NCBI RefSeq assembly: GCF_002900975.1
Contig: NZ_PJON01000006.1
Location: 121,237 to 185,236 of the forward strand
Reading direction: 5' to 3'
From: Tabrizicola aquatica
Lineage (GTDB): Bacteria > Pseudomonadota > Alphaproteobacteria > Rhodobacterales > Rhodobacteraceae
DNA length: 64,000 bases
Of this stretch, positions 1-8,123 are shown piece by piece; positions within the stretch are counted from its first letter, which is position 1, and the number at the start of each line of letters is the position of its first letter. The notes beneath the pieces were generated by a model that saw nothing but the letters and a program-made list of their open reading frames with translations, was not told the origin of the DNA and made no database searches. Made by a program: the position numbers and the translations under genes.

Positions 1-615
1 TCGGACAAGGGGGGTGCGGCCGGTAAAGACCTCATGCAGGCCCAACCTGACGCCGGGCACGCCGATACGGCAGAAGCTTTTCCCGATGGTATGGCCAAGG
101 TTGCCCTTGGCCACCACGTCGGCCACCGGGCCGAAGATGGCAGCATGTAGCGCGGGATGGGCCGGGCCCAGCGGGCCGCGGAACTGCCGCGCGGTGAAGA
201 TGTCGTCGGGCAGATCGGGGTCGTGCATGGCCTCGAAGGCGTCCATCAACACGTTGGGCACGTCGGATGGAACCTCGGCCAGAAGCTCGGCAATCGGGCG
301 GGGGGCATACAGAAATTCGTCCGAGTCGATATGCGCCAGCCAATCCAGCTTGCACTTGCGTTGCGCATGGATCGCGTTGGTGATCTGCCGGTTGTGCAGC
401 TTCTCGTGCCGCCCGCCGCGGATCGCCCAATACCAGCCGGTGCAGCGCCGGGCCGTGACGTTCCGCAGACGCGACACACGGGCATGGGCAGGATCGGCGG
501 GATCGTCGAAATAGATCCAGACATGCGCTGCACCCAGGGCGAGATGATGGGCGATGAAGGCCAGCACCTGCTCTTCCGGAGCCTTCACGGTTGCCACCAC
601 TCCCCATTTTACCAC
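1..615 (-). CDS. Glycosyltransferase family 2 protein (3' part outside window)
   Basis: The first ~205 residues are visible and the gene leaves the window at position 1. It is a close paralogue of the next gene upstream (609-1511): both begin with a WG-(V/L)-VATVKAP segment, then WIYFD(D/N)P near residue 35, a DxD-type HIDxDEF motif near residue 95, and a FEAMHDP..DDIFTAR block. This pattern fits the Glyco_tranf_2_4 type of nucleotide-sugar transferase, where the acidic motif binds metal and sugar nucleotide. The start is a GTG at 615 that overlaps the upstream stop by 7 bases, with GGAGG seven bases before it; the paralogue alignment supports it. Acceptor and sugar are unknown. Confidence 0.8.
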   Translation of the reverse strand, partial: MVKWGVVATVKAPEEQVLAFIAHHLALGAAHVWIYFDDPADPAHARVSRLRNVTARRCTGWYWAIRGGRHEKLHNRQITNAIHAQRKCKLDWLAHIDSDEFLYAPRPIAELLAEVPSDVPNVLMDAFEAMHDPDLPDDIFTARQFRGPLGPAHPALHAAIFGPVADVVAKGNLGHTIGKSFCRIGVPGVRLGLHEVFTGRTPLVR

Positions 616-1511
616 GGGCTGCCCTCCATCATTGCCTGAACCTTCTGCCGCAACTGCAGATCCGCCACCACCACCCGGCCCAGCGCCTGCAACTCGCGCG
701 CGACGTCCATCGGCAGGATCTGCGTCCGAAGGTAGAAGGCGTCCACCTCCTCGGGCGTCGCCCCGGCCAGGAATTGCTGCAGGGGCGGGCGGAACTGATA
801 GGCTCCGCGCGTCAGCCGGAAGGGCAGCGCCGACAGCCAGGCCGCCCGGTCCTGGGCGTGAAAGTGCAGCAGGCGCGCCTCGCGGCACCAGTCGGGGGCG
901 GGGATGCGCTTGCCCCCCAGCATCACGCTGTGCAGACGGGGCGCAAGCCCCTGGATGCCGGTGCGGAACAGGACCTTGCCGACGGAATGGCTAAGGATGC
1001 CGTCCCGGATCACCTTCTTGTAACGGCCGAGGGCCGGGGTCCGATAGCGCCAGACGTCATGGGTCAATGCCCCACGAAACTCGCGCGCGGTGAAGATGTC
1101 GTCGGACAGCATCGGATCGTGCATCGCCTCGAACGGCTCCAGCTTGACCACCAGGCGGTCTTTGGGCTGGTCGGCAAGCATCTCGCCCAGCGGGCGGTCG
1201 GCCTGGATGAACTCGTCCACGTCGATGTGGCCCATCCAGGCGGTCCGGGCACGGGTGTAGGCGTGGCGGGCGTTGCGGCCCTGACGGTTCTGGTGCTGGT
1301 CGGGGCGGGGGCGTTTGCCCCAATAGGCCGCGTCGCACAGGGTGGCCGTGATCTGCGGATGGCCCTGCAATGCGGCATGGGTGGGGTCGTCGGGGTTGTC
1401 GAAGTAGATCCACAGATGCGCCGCGCCGATGGACAGGTGATGGGCGGCCCAGGCCAGCACCTTTTCCTTCGGTGCCTTCACAGTGGCCACAAGCCCCCAG
1501 TCGACCATCAC
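609..1511 (-). CDS. Glycosyltransferase family 2 protein
   Basis: A ~300-residue soluble glycosyltransferase of the Glyco_tranf_2_4 type. Visible motifs are VATVKAPKEKVLAW at the N terminus, WIYFDNPDDP near residue 35, and the DxD-type HIDVDEF near residue 97; HSVGK and HFHAQDR follow in the C-terminal half. The start is GTG at 1511, overlapping the stop of the transglycosylase gene, or ATG at 1508. It is followed by a truncated-in-window paralogue with a 7-base overlap, so the pair looks like a tandem duplication within one transcript. No membrane segment is seen. Substrate cannot be told; a role in a surface glycan is only inferred. Confidence 0.85.
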   Translation of the reverse strand: MMVDWGLVATVKAPKEKVLAWAAHHLSIGAAHLWIYFDNPDDPTHAALQGHPQITATLCDAAYWGKRPRPDQHQNRQGRNARHAYTRARTAWMGHIDVDEFIQADRPLGEMLADQPKDRLVVKLEPFEAMHDPMLSDDIFTAREFRGALTHDVWRYRTPALGRYKKVIRDGILSHSVGKVLFRTGIQGLAPRLHSVMLGGKRIPAPDWCREARLLHFHAQDRAAWLSALPFRLTRGAYQFRPPLQQFLAGATPEEVDAFYLRTQILPMDVARELQALGRVVVADLQLRQKVQAMMEGSPW

Positions 1512-2665
1512 AGCGCGTCCAGCAGGTCCCGCGTCGGCCAGCCGTCGGCGGGCAGGCCAAGGCGCAGCTGTTCCTTCTGCACGGCCGCCCGGGTGCCGGC
1601 CCCCAGGATACCGTCGATCTTGCCAACGTCATGTCCCAGCGCCGCGAGCCGTTCCTGCAACGCCACCATCTGGTCGGGGTCCAGCGCCGGGTCGGGGTCG
1701 CCAGCGGCATAGGGCGCGGCACCTGCGATCCGGGTGCCGAAATAGGCGGCGGTGGTGACGTAGACGAAGCTTTTGTTCCACTCGAACAAAACGCGGTAGT
1801 TCGGATAGGCCAGGAAAGCCGGTCCCTTGCGCCCCTGCGGCAGCAGGATCGAGGCTGAAAGGCCCGGCGCCAGCGGCCCGTTGCGCGGCTGGACGCCAAG
1901 GGCGGCCCAAGCCTCGGTCGGGCGTTCGGTGTCGAGGCCGGTCAGTGCCCAGTCGAAGCTTTCCGGCAGGGTAACCTCGGCCAGCCAGGGCTCACCCGCG
2001 CGCCAGCCGTGGTGTTGCAGCATCCGGGCGCCCGACAGGATTGCGTCCGACGGTGAGGTTTTCAGCAGGATCAGCCCGTCGCCGTCGCCGTCCACCCCAC
2101 GCTCCAGAATGTCCTTGGGCAGCATCTGGACCATCCCGATCTCACCGGCCCAGGCGCCGGTGGTGTCCAGATCGAACTCGTCCAGCGCGTGAAGCTGCGC
2201 TGCGGCCAGGACCTGCGGCTGGAACAACTCGGGCCGGCGGCAGTCATGGGCCAGGGTGAGCAGGGCGTTGCGGGTGTTGTAATCGCCCTGGACCTGACCG
2301 AAATCGGTCTCGAAGGCCCAAAAGGCCAGAAGGATACCGCGCGACACGCCATACTCGGCCTGGGCGCGGGAGAAGATCGCGTCCAGCTCTTGCGACTTGG
2401 CTTTTGCGGTGGCCAGCCGCTGTTTCGAGATCAGCGATTGCGAGAAGTCGAGGAAGGTCTTGCGAAAGACGCCTTGGCTGCGGTCGGCCTTCAGTACCTT
2501 GTCGTCGATGCGGGCGCCGGAAAAGAACTCGGCCGCCTTGTCGGCGGGCACACCGACGGCGACGGCCTCGGCCTGCATGGCTGCAACGAAGGTCCCGAAG
2601 TCACCGCCGCAGGGTGCGGCAGCGGCGGGGGTGGCGGCAAGAAGGGCAAGCAGGGCTAAGCGCAT
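1508..2665 (-). CDS. Lytic murein transglycosylase, MltB-like, with peptidoglycan-binding domain
   Basis: A periplasmic enzyme that should cleave the MurNAc-GlcNAc bond of peptidoglycan with formation of a 1,6-anhydro product. A signal peptide (MRLALLALLAATPAAAA) is followed by an SLT_2-type catalytic domain; FWAFETDFG carries the probable catalytic Glu and GEIGMVQMLP the family's second conserved block. A PG_binding_1-like domain forms the C terminus (MVALQERLAALGHDVGKIDG). ATG 2665 was chosen because AAAGGAG lies directly upstream and the signal peptide begins there; an upstream in-frame start would add an unlikely 24-residue leader. It begins a run with the two glycosyltransferases, with overlapping stop and start. 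Confidence 0.9.
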   Translation of the reverse strand: MRLALLALLAATPAAAAPCGGDFGTFVAAMQAEAVAVGVPADKAAEFFSGARIDDKVLKADRSQGVFRKTFLDFSQSLISKQRLATAKAKSQELDAIFSRAQAEYGVSRGILLAFWAFETDFGQVQGDYNTRNALLTLAHDCRRPELFQPQVLAAAQLHALDEFDLDTTGAWAGEIGMVQMLPKDILERGVDGDGDGLILLKTSPSDAILSGARMLQHHGWRAGEPWLAEVTLPESFDWALTGLDTERPTEAWAALGVQPRNGPLAPGLSASILLPQGRKGPAFLAYPNYRVLFEWNKSFVYVTTAAYFGTRIAGAAPYAAGDPDPALDPDQMVALQERLAALGHDVGKIDGILGAGTRAAVQKEQLRLGLPADGWPTRDLLDAL

Positions 2666-2682
2666 GACGGCTCCTTTGCCGG

Positions 2683-3582
2683 CTAGAAAAGCGCGATCAC
2701 GACGGCAAAGGCAAGCAACACCGCCCAGACCCGCCACAGCGCGTCGGCGGCGGCGTCAATGTCGTCGGCCCCGGGGTCGCGGCGCCCCTCGGGCCAGACC
2801 CAGGGATAGTCCTTGCGCATGCCGTTATAGCTGCGCGGGCCGGAGAGGGCGACGTTCAGCACCGGGGCCAGGGCGGATTCGGGCCAGCCGGCATTCGGGC
2901 TGCGGTGCTTTGGAGCGTCGCGCAGGATCGGGGCGGGATCGACCCAACCATGCGTCAGCGCGATCAGAAGCGCGGTCAGCCGGGCCGGGATCAGGTTCAG
3001 CACGTCGTCCAGCCGGGCCGAGGCCCAGCCGAAATCGCGATACTTGGGCGTGAGGTGGCCGATCATGCTGTCAGCGGTATTGACCAGCTTGTAGGCAAAG
3101 ATGCCCGGCAGCCCCAGGACGAGATACCAGAAGATCGGGGCGACGACGCCGTCCGACAGGTTCTCGGCCGCGCTTTCGATGGCGGCACGGGCCACGTCCG
3201 GTCCGGTCATCTGCGCGGTGTCGCGGCCGACAATCATCGCCACGGCGCGCCGGCCCTGGTCCAGCGACTGGCGCAGGCCCTGGGCCACGGCGCGGACATG
3301 CTCGACCAGGCTTTTCTGCGCGATCAGGATGGCCAGGGTCAGGACTTCCAGCGCGCCATGGTCGGGGATCAGGTGGATCAGCCAGCCGATGGCCAGCCCC
3401 GTGACCACCAGGCCCGCAGCCACGGCCACGCCCTTGGCCTTGCGTCCCGCGCCCTGGTTGAAACGCTGGTCGCACCAGCCGACCAGCCGGCCCATCAGGA
3501 CCGCAGGATGCGGAACGCGGTCCCAGAGTTGTTTCGGCTCGCCGAAGGCCGCGTCCAGAAGCATGGAGAGGATCAGAATCAT
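2683..3582 (-). CDS. cobD: Adenosylcobinamide-phosphate synthase CobD/CbiB
   Basis: Integral membrane enzyme of cobalamin synthesis that attaches the aminopropanol(-phosphate) arm to adenosylcobyric acid. Family signatures seen: LLDAAFGEP at the N terminus, HPAVLMGRLVGW, the ESAAENLSDGVVAPIFWY block near the middle, and several hydrophobic segments. About 299 residues is normal for the family. ATG 3582 is preferred because the conserved N terminus starts there; an in-frame ATG at 3627 would add 15 non-conserved residues. No cobalamin riboswitch was recognised upstream. The B12-related adenosyltransferase at 58.9-59.5 kb is not linked. Confidence 0.92.
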   Translation of the reverse strand: MILILSMLLDAAFGEPKQLWDRVPHPAVLMGRLVGWCDQRFNQGAGRKAKGVAVAAGLVVTGLAIGWLIHLIPDHGALEVLTLAILIAQKSLVEHVRAVAQGLRQSLDQGRRAVAMIVGRDTAQMTGPDVARAAIESAAENLSDGVVAPIFWYLVLGLPGIFAYKLVNTADSMIGHLTPKYRDFGWASARLDDVLNLIPARLTALLIALTHGWVDPAPILRDAPKHRSPNAGWPESALAPVLNVALSGPRSYNGMRKDYPWVWPEGRRDPGADDIDAAADALWRVWAVLLAFAVVIALF

Positions 3583-3766
3583 GCCTTGGCTATTCCTGCG
3601 GCCGGGATGATTCGCAAGCGGGGACATGGGTTTGAGCGGTGGTTTCCGGCTTGGACCGCGACGATCAACCCATGCGTGTGTGAATCTGCGGCTTTCAGGA
3701 CATGCTGCGTTTACAATTCGCCAATAGGCTTATGACAGCTTGATTTTTGCCGGTCTGGCCACAGAC

Positions 3767-3775
3767 TTATCCACA
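3767..3775 (+). other. Single DnaA-box-like nonamer
   Basis: TTATCCACA, a perfect match to the consensus DnaA box, lies in the divergent space between cobD and the small gene at 3796. It is isolated: no second box, AT-rich unwinding element or replication gene is nearby, so this is not proposed as an origin. It may be chance or a DnaA-responsive promoter site. Confidence 0.3.
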
Positions 3776-3795
3776 TAGTGCGTGCGAGGGCTGCC

Positions 3796-4149
3796 ATGCT
3801 TGAGTTTCTGCCGACAGAGGTGCGTGAGGGGCTGGAGGCCGCGCGCAAGAAGGATCTGCGCCGGAAGTCGCGGTTGCGGGTGCAGGTGGGGGATGCGGTG
3901 TTTCCGGTCCTGCGCTTTTGGGACAACGGCTTTGCGCTGGATGCCGACCTTAGCCCGGGAAAGCTGCGCGGGCTGGTGGATGTCTATGACGGCTCGCGCC
4001 ATGTGTTCCAATGTCTGATCGTCGCCTCGTCGATCGACGAGGGCGAGTTGGTCTGCGACTTCAAACGGGCGACGGCGGTAGCGGATCGTGCGGCGCTGGA
4101 CTTCTGGCGGGACGAAAACGCGCCGGTGGGGTATCTGCCGAAGGCTTAG
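3796..4149 (+). CDS. Conserved hypothetical protein, basic N terminus
   Basis: A 117-residue soluble protein of unknown function. The first third is highly basic (EAARKKDLRRKSRLRVQVGD), followed by a beta-rich middle (FPVLRFWDNGFALDA, LRGLVDVYDGSRHVFQCLIVAS) and a mixed C terminus ending GYLPKA. The pattern of a basic RxxxR-like segment followed by strands is loosely reminiscent of PilZ-like beta-barrels, but this is only an impression. ATG 3796 has GAGGG at a suitable distance; an in-frame start at 3778 has none. The stop is followed after 16 bases by the inverted repeat at 4166-4228, which may end transcription. Confidence 0.75.
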   Translation: MLEFLPTEVREGLEAARKKDLRRKSRLRVQVGDAVFPVLRFWDNGFALDADLSPGKLRGLVDVYDGSRHVFQCLIVASSIDEGELVCDFKRATAVADRAALDFWRDENAPVGYLPKA

Positions 4150-4165
4150 GTCCTGCGCCCCTCCC

Positions 4166-4228
4166 CTCCTCGTGCGACTTCGTCTTCTCGTCGGATCGTG
4201 GGCGAGGAGTGACGAAGTCAGCGACGAG
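4166..4228. repeat. Inverted pair of CTCCTCG/CTCGTCG palindromic elements; possible bidirectional terminator
   Basis: The + strand element at 4166-4193 reads CTCCTCG, then GAC-TTC-GTC as a small stem-loop, then CTCGTCG. A reverse-oriented copy follows at 4203-4228: CGAGGAG, TGAC-GAA-GTCA, then CGACGAG. The two arms also pair with each other over GACTTCGTC/GACGAAGTC and the flanking CTCGT/ACGAG. It sits between two convergent 3' ends (4149 and 4241), which suits a bidirectional terminator, though neither strand has a T-run. The same core is found at 13075-13597, 21479 and 63709. Confidence 0.6.
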
Positions 4229-4240
4229 CAGGGGTGCCGG

Positions 4241-4780
4241 TCAGGGCCGGATTTCCACCTTCGTCCCGATCGGCGTCACCGCCCAGATCTCGCGCATCTC
4301 GGTGTTGGTCACGGCGACGCAGCCGGCGGTCCAGTCGCCCTTCAGCTTGAACCCTTCGGGCAGGGCATTGGGCTGGCCGTGGATGAAGATGTCCCCGCCC
4401 GGATCATAGCCCCCGGCCGCGGCGCGCTGCACATCTTCCGGCCGGGGATAGTTCAGCCCGACCGACAGGTGGAAGGCCGATTGCTGATTGCGCCGGTCGA
4501 TCACGAACTCGCCCTCGGGCGTCTTGCCGTCGCCCTGGCGGTCCTTGTCGCCCTCGGGCGCGAAGCCGAGGGCGATCTGGTAGGTCCGCACCACCTGACC
4601 GTCCTGGTAAAGCTGCATCCGCCGCGCCGCCTTGTCGATCACGATCCGCTCCACCTCTCCGGTCAGGGGCGGCGGCGGCGGCAGGTCGACTCGTTCCGGC
4701 GGCATGAACAGCGAGGCCGTCAGCAGGCCCAGCGCGGCCACCAGCGTCAGCCAGGCCAGAAGGCGGAGGAGACGCGTCAT
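4241..4780 (-). CDS. L,D-transpeptidase (YkuD) family protein
   Basis: A 179-residue membrane-anchored periplasmic enzyme expected to form 3-3 cross-links in peptidoglycan or attach proteins to it. Residues 5-26 form a signal anchor, then a proline-rich linker leads into the YkuD domain starting at VERIVIDKAARRMQLYQDG. The catalytic region is present: IFIHGQPNALP and GDWTAGCVAVTN, which carries the Cys of the family motif (T/S-x-GC-V/I). The start overlaps the stop of the aminotransferase gene by ATGA, so the two are translationally coupled. Confidence 0.9.
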   Translation of the reverse strand: MTRLLRLLAWLTLVAALGLLTASLFMPPERVDLPPPPPLTGEVERIVIDKAARRMQLYQDGQVVRTYQIALGFAPEGDKDRQGDGKTPEGEFVIDRRNQQSAFHLSVGLNYPRPEDVQRAAAGGYDPGGDIFIHGQPNALPEGFKLKGDWTAGCVAVTNTEMREIWAVTPIGTKVEIRP

Positions 4781-5949
4781 TGCAGGTCGGCGAAGGCCTT
4801 CTGCAACCGGGCCACCGCCTCGGCCACCTGGGCGCGGGGGCAGGCCAGGTTGAAACGCAGGAAGCTTTCTCCGCCCAAGCCGAAGGCCGAGCCATGGTTG
4901 GTCGCGATCTTCGCCTGCTTCTCGACCCGGGCGATGAACTCCTGGGGGGCCATGCCGGTGCCCGAGAAATCGACCCAGGCCAGGTAGGTCGCCTGCAAGG
5001 GCGTCGAGCGCAGACCGGGGATCGCGGCGATCCCCTCGTCGAACAGCCGGCGGTTGCCGTCCAGATAGCGCATCAGGTCGTCGACCCAGGCCGCGCCTTC
5101 GGGGCTGTAGGCGGCGGTCGCCATGTGCATCCCGAAGGAGTTGGGCGAGATCCCCATCGCGTTGATCGTGTTCGCAAAGGTCTTGCGCAGTGCGGGGTCG
5201 GCGATGATGACGTTGCCGATATGCGCGCCGGCGATGTTGAAGGTCTTGGTCGTGGCCGTCATCATCACCAACCGGTCGGAGACGTCGGGCGCGGCCAGCG
5301 GCATGACGGTGTGCTTTTGCCCGGGGAGCACCAGGTCATGGTGGATCTCGTCCGAGACGAGGATCAGATCGTGTTTCACGCAGAAATCGGCGATCTGGCG
5401 CAACTCATCGCCCGTCCAGACCCGGCCGCCCGGATTGTGCGGCGAGCAGAGGATCAGCATCTTCTCGCGCCCTGTCAGGCGCGCATCCCAGGCCGCCAGA
5501 TCAAGCCGGGCAACGCCGTCCTCCAGCACCAGCGGGCATTCGGTGACCTCGCGTCCGGCGGCTTTGATGACGCGGGCGAAGGCATGGTAGACCGGTGTCA
5601 TGAGCACCACGGCATCGCCGGGCTGGGTGTAGCTGTGGACGCAAAGCGCCGTGCCGTTGACCAGACCGTGGGTGGTGAAGATCCACTCGGGCGCAACATC
5701 CCAGCCGTGGCGGGTTGCCATCCACCAGCGGATCGCCGCCAGATAGGCGCTGTCGTCGCCGAAATAGCCGTAGATGCCATGGGCCAGCATCTTCTCCAGC
5801 GCGGTCTGGACGACCTGGGGCGGGCGAAACTCCATATCGGCGACCCACATCGCCAGGCCTTCCTGCGGCGCCAGGCCATAAAGGCTGGGCATCATGTCCC
5901 ACTTGACGCAGTGAGAGCCGGTGCGGTCGATGGGCGTGTCGAAGGTCAT
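4777..5949 (-). CDS. MalY/PatB-type PLP-dependent aminotransferase (cystathionine beta-lyase-like)
   Basis: A fold-type I PLP enzyme of about 390 residues, close to the MalY/PatB group of C-S lyases. Seen in order: TGSHCVKWD near the start, a GLAMWVADMEF segment typical of the group, YGYFGD, SPHNPGGRVW, VSDEIHHDLV (Asp binding the pyridine N), and TATTKTFNIAGAH, whose Lys should form the Schiff base. ATG 5949 is chosen because AAGGA lies ten bases upstream and the conserved region follows; an ATG at 6009 has no such site. The upstream space holds dyads that could be an operator. Exact substrate is not determinable. Confidence 0.88.
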   Translation of the reverse strand: MTFDTPIDRTGSHCVKWDMMPSLYGLAPQEGLAMWVADMEFRPPQVVQTALEKMLAHGIYGYFGDDSAYLAAIRWWMATRHGWDVAPEWIFTTHGLVNGTALCVHSYTQPGDAVVLMTPVYHAFARVIKAAGREVTECPLVLEDGVARLDLAAWDARLTGREKMLILCSPHNPGGRVWTGDELRQIADFCVKHDLILVSDEIHHDLVLPGQKHTVMPLAAPDVSDRLVMMTATTKTFNIAGAHIGNVIIADPALRKTFANTINAMGISPNSFGMHMATAAYSPEGAAWVDDLMRYLDGNRRLFDEGIAAIPGLRSTPLQATYLAWVDFSGTGMAPQEFIARVEKQAKIATNHGSAFGLGGESFLRFNLACPRAQVAEAVARLQKAFADLQ

Positions 5950-5979
5950 GTCGAGCTGTCCTTGGGGTGGAATTTTCAT

Positions 5980-6019
5980 CCGATTATACGTTTGCAATCG
6001 GGAAGTCATCCCGATTTTT
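5980..6019. promoter_or_regulatory. Dyad cluster upstream of the MalY/PatB gene
   Basis: AATCGGGA-AGTCA-TCCCGATT at 5996-6016 is a perfect 8-bp inverted repeat followed on the + strand by TTT. A further half-site CCGATT lies just upstream, so three CCGATT/AATCGG half-sites occur in about 35 bp, with another GTATACGGGA a little further on. The stretch is AT-rich for this genome and lies between divergent genes (5949 and 6156). It could be an operator for the aminotransferase gene or a weak terminator on the + strand; position favours an operator. Confidence 0.45.
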
Positions 6020-6155
6020 CGTTAGTATACGGGAAAGTAATCCAAAGTATGATCATGGATTGGAATTTTTGACCGCGGCGTGCTGGTTAAGTCGCCGTCG
6101 CGTTTTCCGCGCCTTCCCCTTGCCATGTCGCCCCGGCTTTCGTAGATCGCTTCGC

Positions 6156-6671
6156 ATGATCCGCCCTATCCTGATCCATCCCGACCCGCGCCTCAAGAAG
6201 GTCTGCGACCCGGTGGCCGAAATCACCACCGAGTTGCGCCGTCTGGCCGAGGATATGCTGGAAACCATGTACGACGCGCCCGGCATCGGCCTGGCTGCGC
6301 CGCAGGTCGGGGTGACCAAGCGTCTGGTCGTGATGGACTGCATCAAGGATGGCCCACCAGAGCCGGTGATCCTGTTCAACCCCGAAGTCATCTGGTCGTC
6401 CGAGGATCTGTCGACCTATGAGGAAGGCTGCCTGTCGATCCCCGACCAGTACGCCGACGTCAAGCGCCCGGCCGAGGTGCAGGTGCGCTGGATCGACCAG
6501 GACGGCCAACCGCAGGAACGCCAGTTCGCTGGCCTATGGGCGACCTGCGTGCAGCATGAGATCGACCATCTGGATGGCAAGCTGTTCATCGATTACCTGG
6601 GGCCGCTGAAGCGCCAGATGATCACCCGCAAGATGGAAAAGCTGAAGCGGGAACGCGCGCGCGAGGGTTGA
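6156..6671 (+). CDS. def: Peptide deformylase (first copy)
   Basis: Removes the N-formyl group from nascent proteins. All three family motifs are intact: GIGLAAPQVG (residues ~45-54), EGCLSIP with the metal-ligand Cys, and QHEIDHLDG carrying the HExxH metal site and catalytic Glu. At 171 residues it has the usual length. ATG 6156 begins the conserved MIRPILIHPDPRLKK N terminus; the open frame extends upstream without similarity. Its stop abuts the stop of the convergent gene 6672-7067. Two more deformylase-type genes follow at 7138 and 7620. Confidence 0.96.
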   Translation: MIRPILIHPDPRLKKVCDPVAEITTELRRLAEDMLETMYDAPGIGLAAPQVGVTKRLVVMDCIKDGPPEPVILFNPEVIWSSEDLSTYEEGCLSIPDQYADVKRPAEVQVRWIDQDGQPQERQFAGLWATCVQHEIDHLDGKLFIDYLGPLKRQMITRKMEKLKRERAREG

Positions 6672-7067
6672 TCACTCGCCCAGCGGGCGCAGCAGCACCG
6701 TATCGCCGCCCATTTCCATCAGCATCGCGACAAGCAGTCCGATCTTCGGCCCTTCGGAGGCGCAGGTTCCCGGCCGGTCCAGCAGGTCGAAGGCAGGACC
6801 GTAAAAGTCGCTGTCATAAGCGCCGGTGTCCATGACGCCCAGTTTCGTCGCCACGATATAGGCCGTTCCGGTCAGCAGCGCCCATTCGCCCTGGGTCAGC
6901 GGAAAATCCTGGCAGTTCATGCCCACCACATTCGCCGTGACCAGCGCGCGGAGGAGATCGGGTGACGCCACCTCGGCGATCCGTTCGTCCCTTGGCAGGG
7001 TGACAAACCCGGGGTCCTGGGCCAGGGCGGGCGTGGCGATCAGAGTCAGGATGAGGGCGCGAAGCAT
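6672..7067 (-). CDS. Hypothetical periplasmic protein
   Basis: A 131-residue protein with a signal peptide (MLRALILTLIATPALA, cleavage before QDPGF). The mature part holds two Cys (NCQDFPL and GTCASEG) that could form a disulfide, and hydrophobic helices around TGTAYIVATKLGV and IGLLVAMLMEMGG. No family was recognised. It is transcribed against the flanking deformylase genes, and its 3' end touches the stop of def. Confidence 0.72.
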   Translation of the reverse strand: MLRALILTLIATPALAQDPGFVTLPRDERIAEVASPDLLRALVTANVVGMNCQDFPLTQGEWALLTGTAYIVATKLGVMDTGAYDSDFYGPAFDLLDRPGTCASEGPKIGLLVAMLMEMGGDTVLLRPLGE

Positions 7068-7137
7068 GGGGCCTCCTGGGCGTGACTTTCGCGCCAGATA
7101 CCGCTATTCGCCGGACCTGACACCTGAGGTATTCCTG

Positions 7138-7623
7138 ATGCTCTTGCCGATCCTGCGCTGGCCCGACCCCCGCCTTTCGCAGCCCTGCGCGCCGGCCGTC
7201 CTTGACGACGACCTGCGCGCGTTGGCCGCCGACATGCTGGAAACGATGTACGCCGCCCCCGGCCGGGGCCTTGCCGCGCCGCAAGTCGGGCGGCTGGTGC
7301 GGATGTTCGTGATGGATGTGGCGTGGAAAACCGGCGAAGCCGCGCCGATGGTCTTTGTGAACCCCTCGGTCGAGTTGCTGGGCGACCGGGTGACTGGCCC
7401 CGAGGGTTGCCTGTCGATCCGCGGCCCGGTGACCGAGGTAGAGCGGGCGGCGCAGGTGCGGGTGCGCTGGACCGACCTGGACGGGATGGCGCAGGATCAG
7501 TTGCTGGACGGCTTCGCCGCGATCTGCGTGCAGCATGAGTATGACCACCTGGACGGCGTGCTGACCCTGGACCGCCTGTCGCCCGAAGCGCGGGCGATTG
7601 CCGAAGCCGAGGTGCTGGCATGA
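7138..7623 (+). CDS. Peptide deformylase (second copy)
   Basis: A 161-residue deformylase with all motifs intact: GRGLAAPQVG, EGCLSI and QHEYDHLDG. It is distinct in sequence from the copy at 6156. ATG 7138 has GAGGT nine bases upstream and starts the conserved LPILRWPDPRL segment. The stop overlaps the start of the next gene (ATGA), and that gene overlaps fmt in the same way, so 7138-9013 is a tightly coupled three-gene unit for adding and removing the formyl group of initiator methionine. Confidence 0.93.
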   Translation: MLLPILRWPDPRLSQPCAPAVLDDDLRALAADMLETMYAAPGRGLAAPQVGRLVRMFVMDVAWKTGEAAPMVFVNPSVELLGDRVTGPEGCLSIRGPVTEVERAAQVRVRWTDLDGMAQDQLLDGFAAICVQHEYDHLDGVLTLDRLSPEARAIAEAEVLA

Positions 7624-8123
7624 CCGTCCGCCGCTGTCTGCCCTGGCCCAATGCCGTCCTGCGGACCCCTGCCGCCGATGTGCCCGCGATCAATGACGAG
7701 GTCCGGGCGATCTGGACCGACATGATCGAGACGATGGATGCGATGCCGGGCTATGGCCTGGCCGCGGTGCAGATCGGCGTCCCCCTGCGGCTGGCGGTCG
7801 TCGATTGCTCGGAGGCGCGGGGGCAGGCGGTGCGGATGGCCAACCCCGAGGTGCTGCACGCCAGCGTCCAGTTGCGCGAGCATGAGGAAGCCAGCCCGAA
7901 CTTGCCCGGCGTGTCCGCCGTGATCCAGCGACCGCGCGCGGTGACGGTGCGCTTTCTGAACGCCGAGGGGACGGTGGAAGAGCGGGATTTCGTCGGCCTC
8001 TGGGCCACCAGCGCGCAGCATCAGATCGACCATCTGGCGGGGAAGATGTACTTTGACCACCTGTCGCCCTTGAAGCGGAAGATGCTGATCTCGCGGGCGC
8101 AGAAACTGGGGAAGCGCGGATGA
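7620..8123 (+). CDS. Peptide deformylase-like protein lacking catalytic residues
   Basis: A 167-residue member of the deformylase family by overall sequence ([54 protein letters not shown]). The hallmarks are altered: the EGCLS motif has become EEASPNLPG with no metal-ligand Cys, and HExDH has become HQIDH, replacing the catalytic Glu by Gln; the motif-1 Pro before Gln is Val. It is therefore probably inactive as a deformylase. Its frame is intact and coupled to both neighbours by 4-base overlaps, so it is under selection rather than decaying. A regulatory or ribosome-related role would be a guess. Confidence 0.88.
   Translation: MTVRRCLPWPNAVLRTPAADVPAINDEVRAIWTDMIETMDAMPGYGLAAVQIGVPLRLAVVDCSEARGQAVRMANPEVLHASVQLREHEEASPNLPGVSAVIQRPRAVTVRFLNAEGTVEERDFVGLWATSAQHQIDHLAGKMYFDHLSPLKRKMLISRAQKLGKRG

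Noticed and set aside
3767..3775. Replication origin at the DnaA box
   Set aside because: Only one box, with no other origin features or dnaA/parA/hemE-type genes nearby.
3583..3795. Cobalamin riboswitch before cobD
   Set aside because: No B12-box-like sequence or long structured leader could be recognised in the 213-base space.
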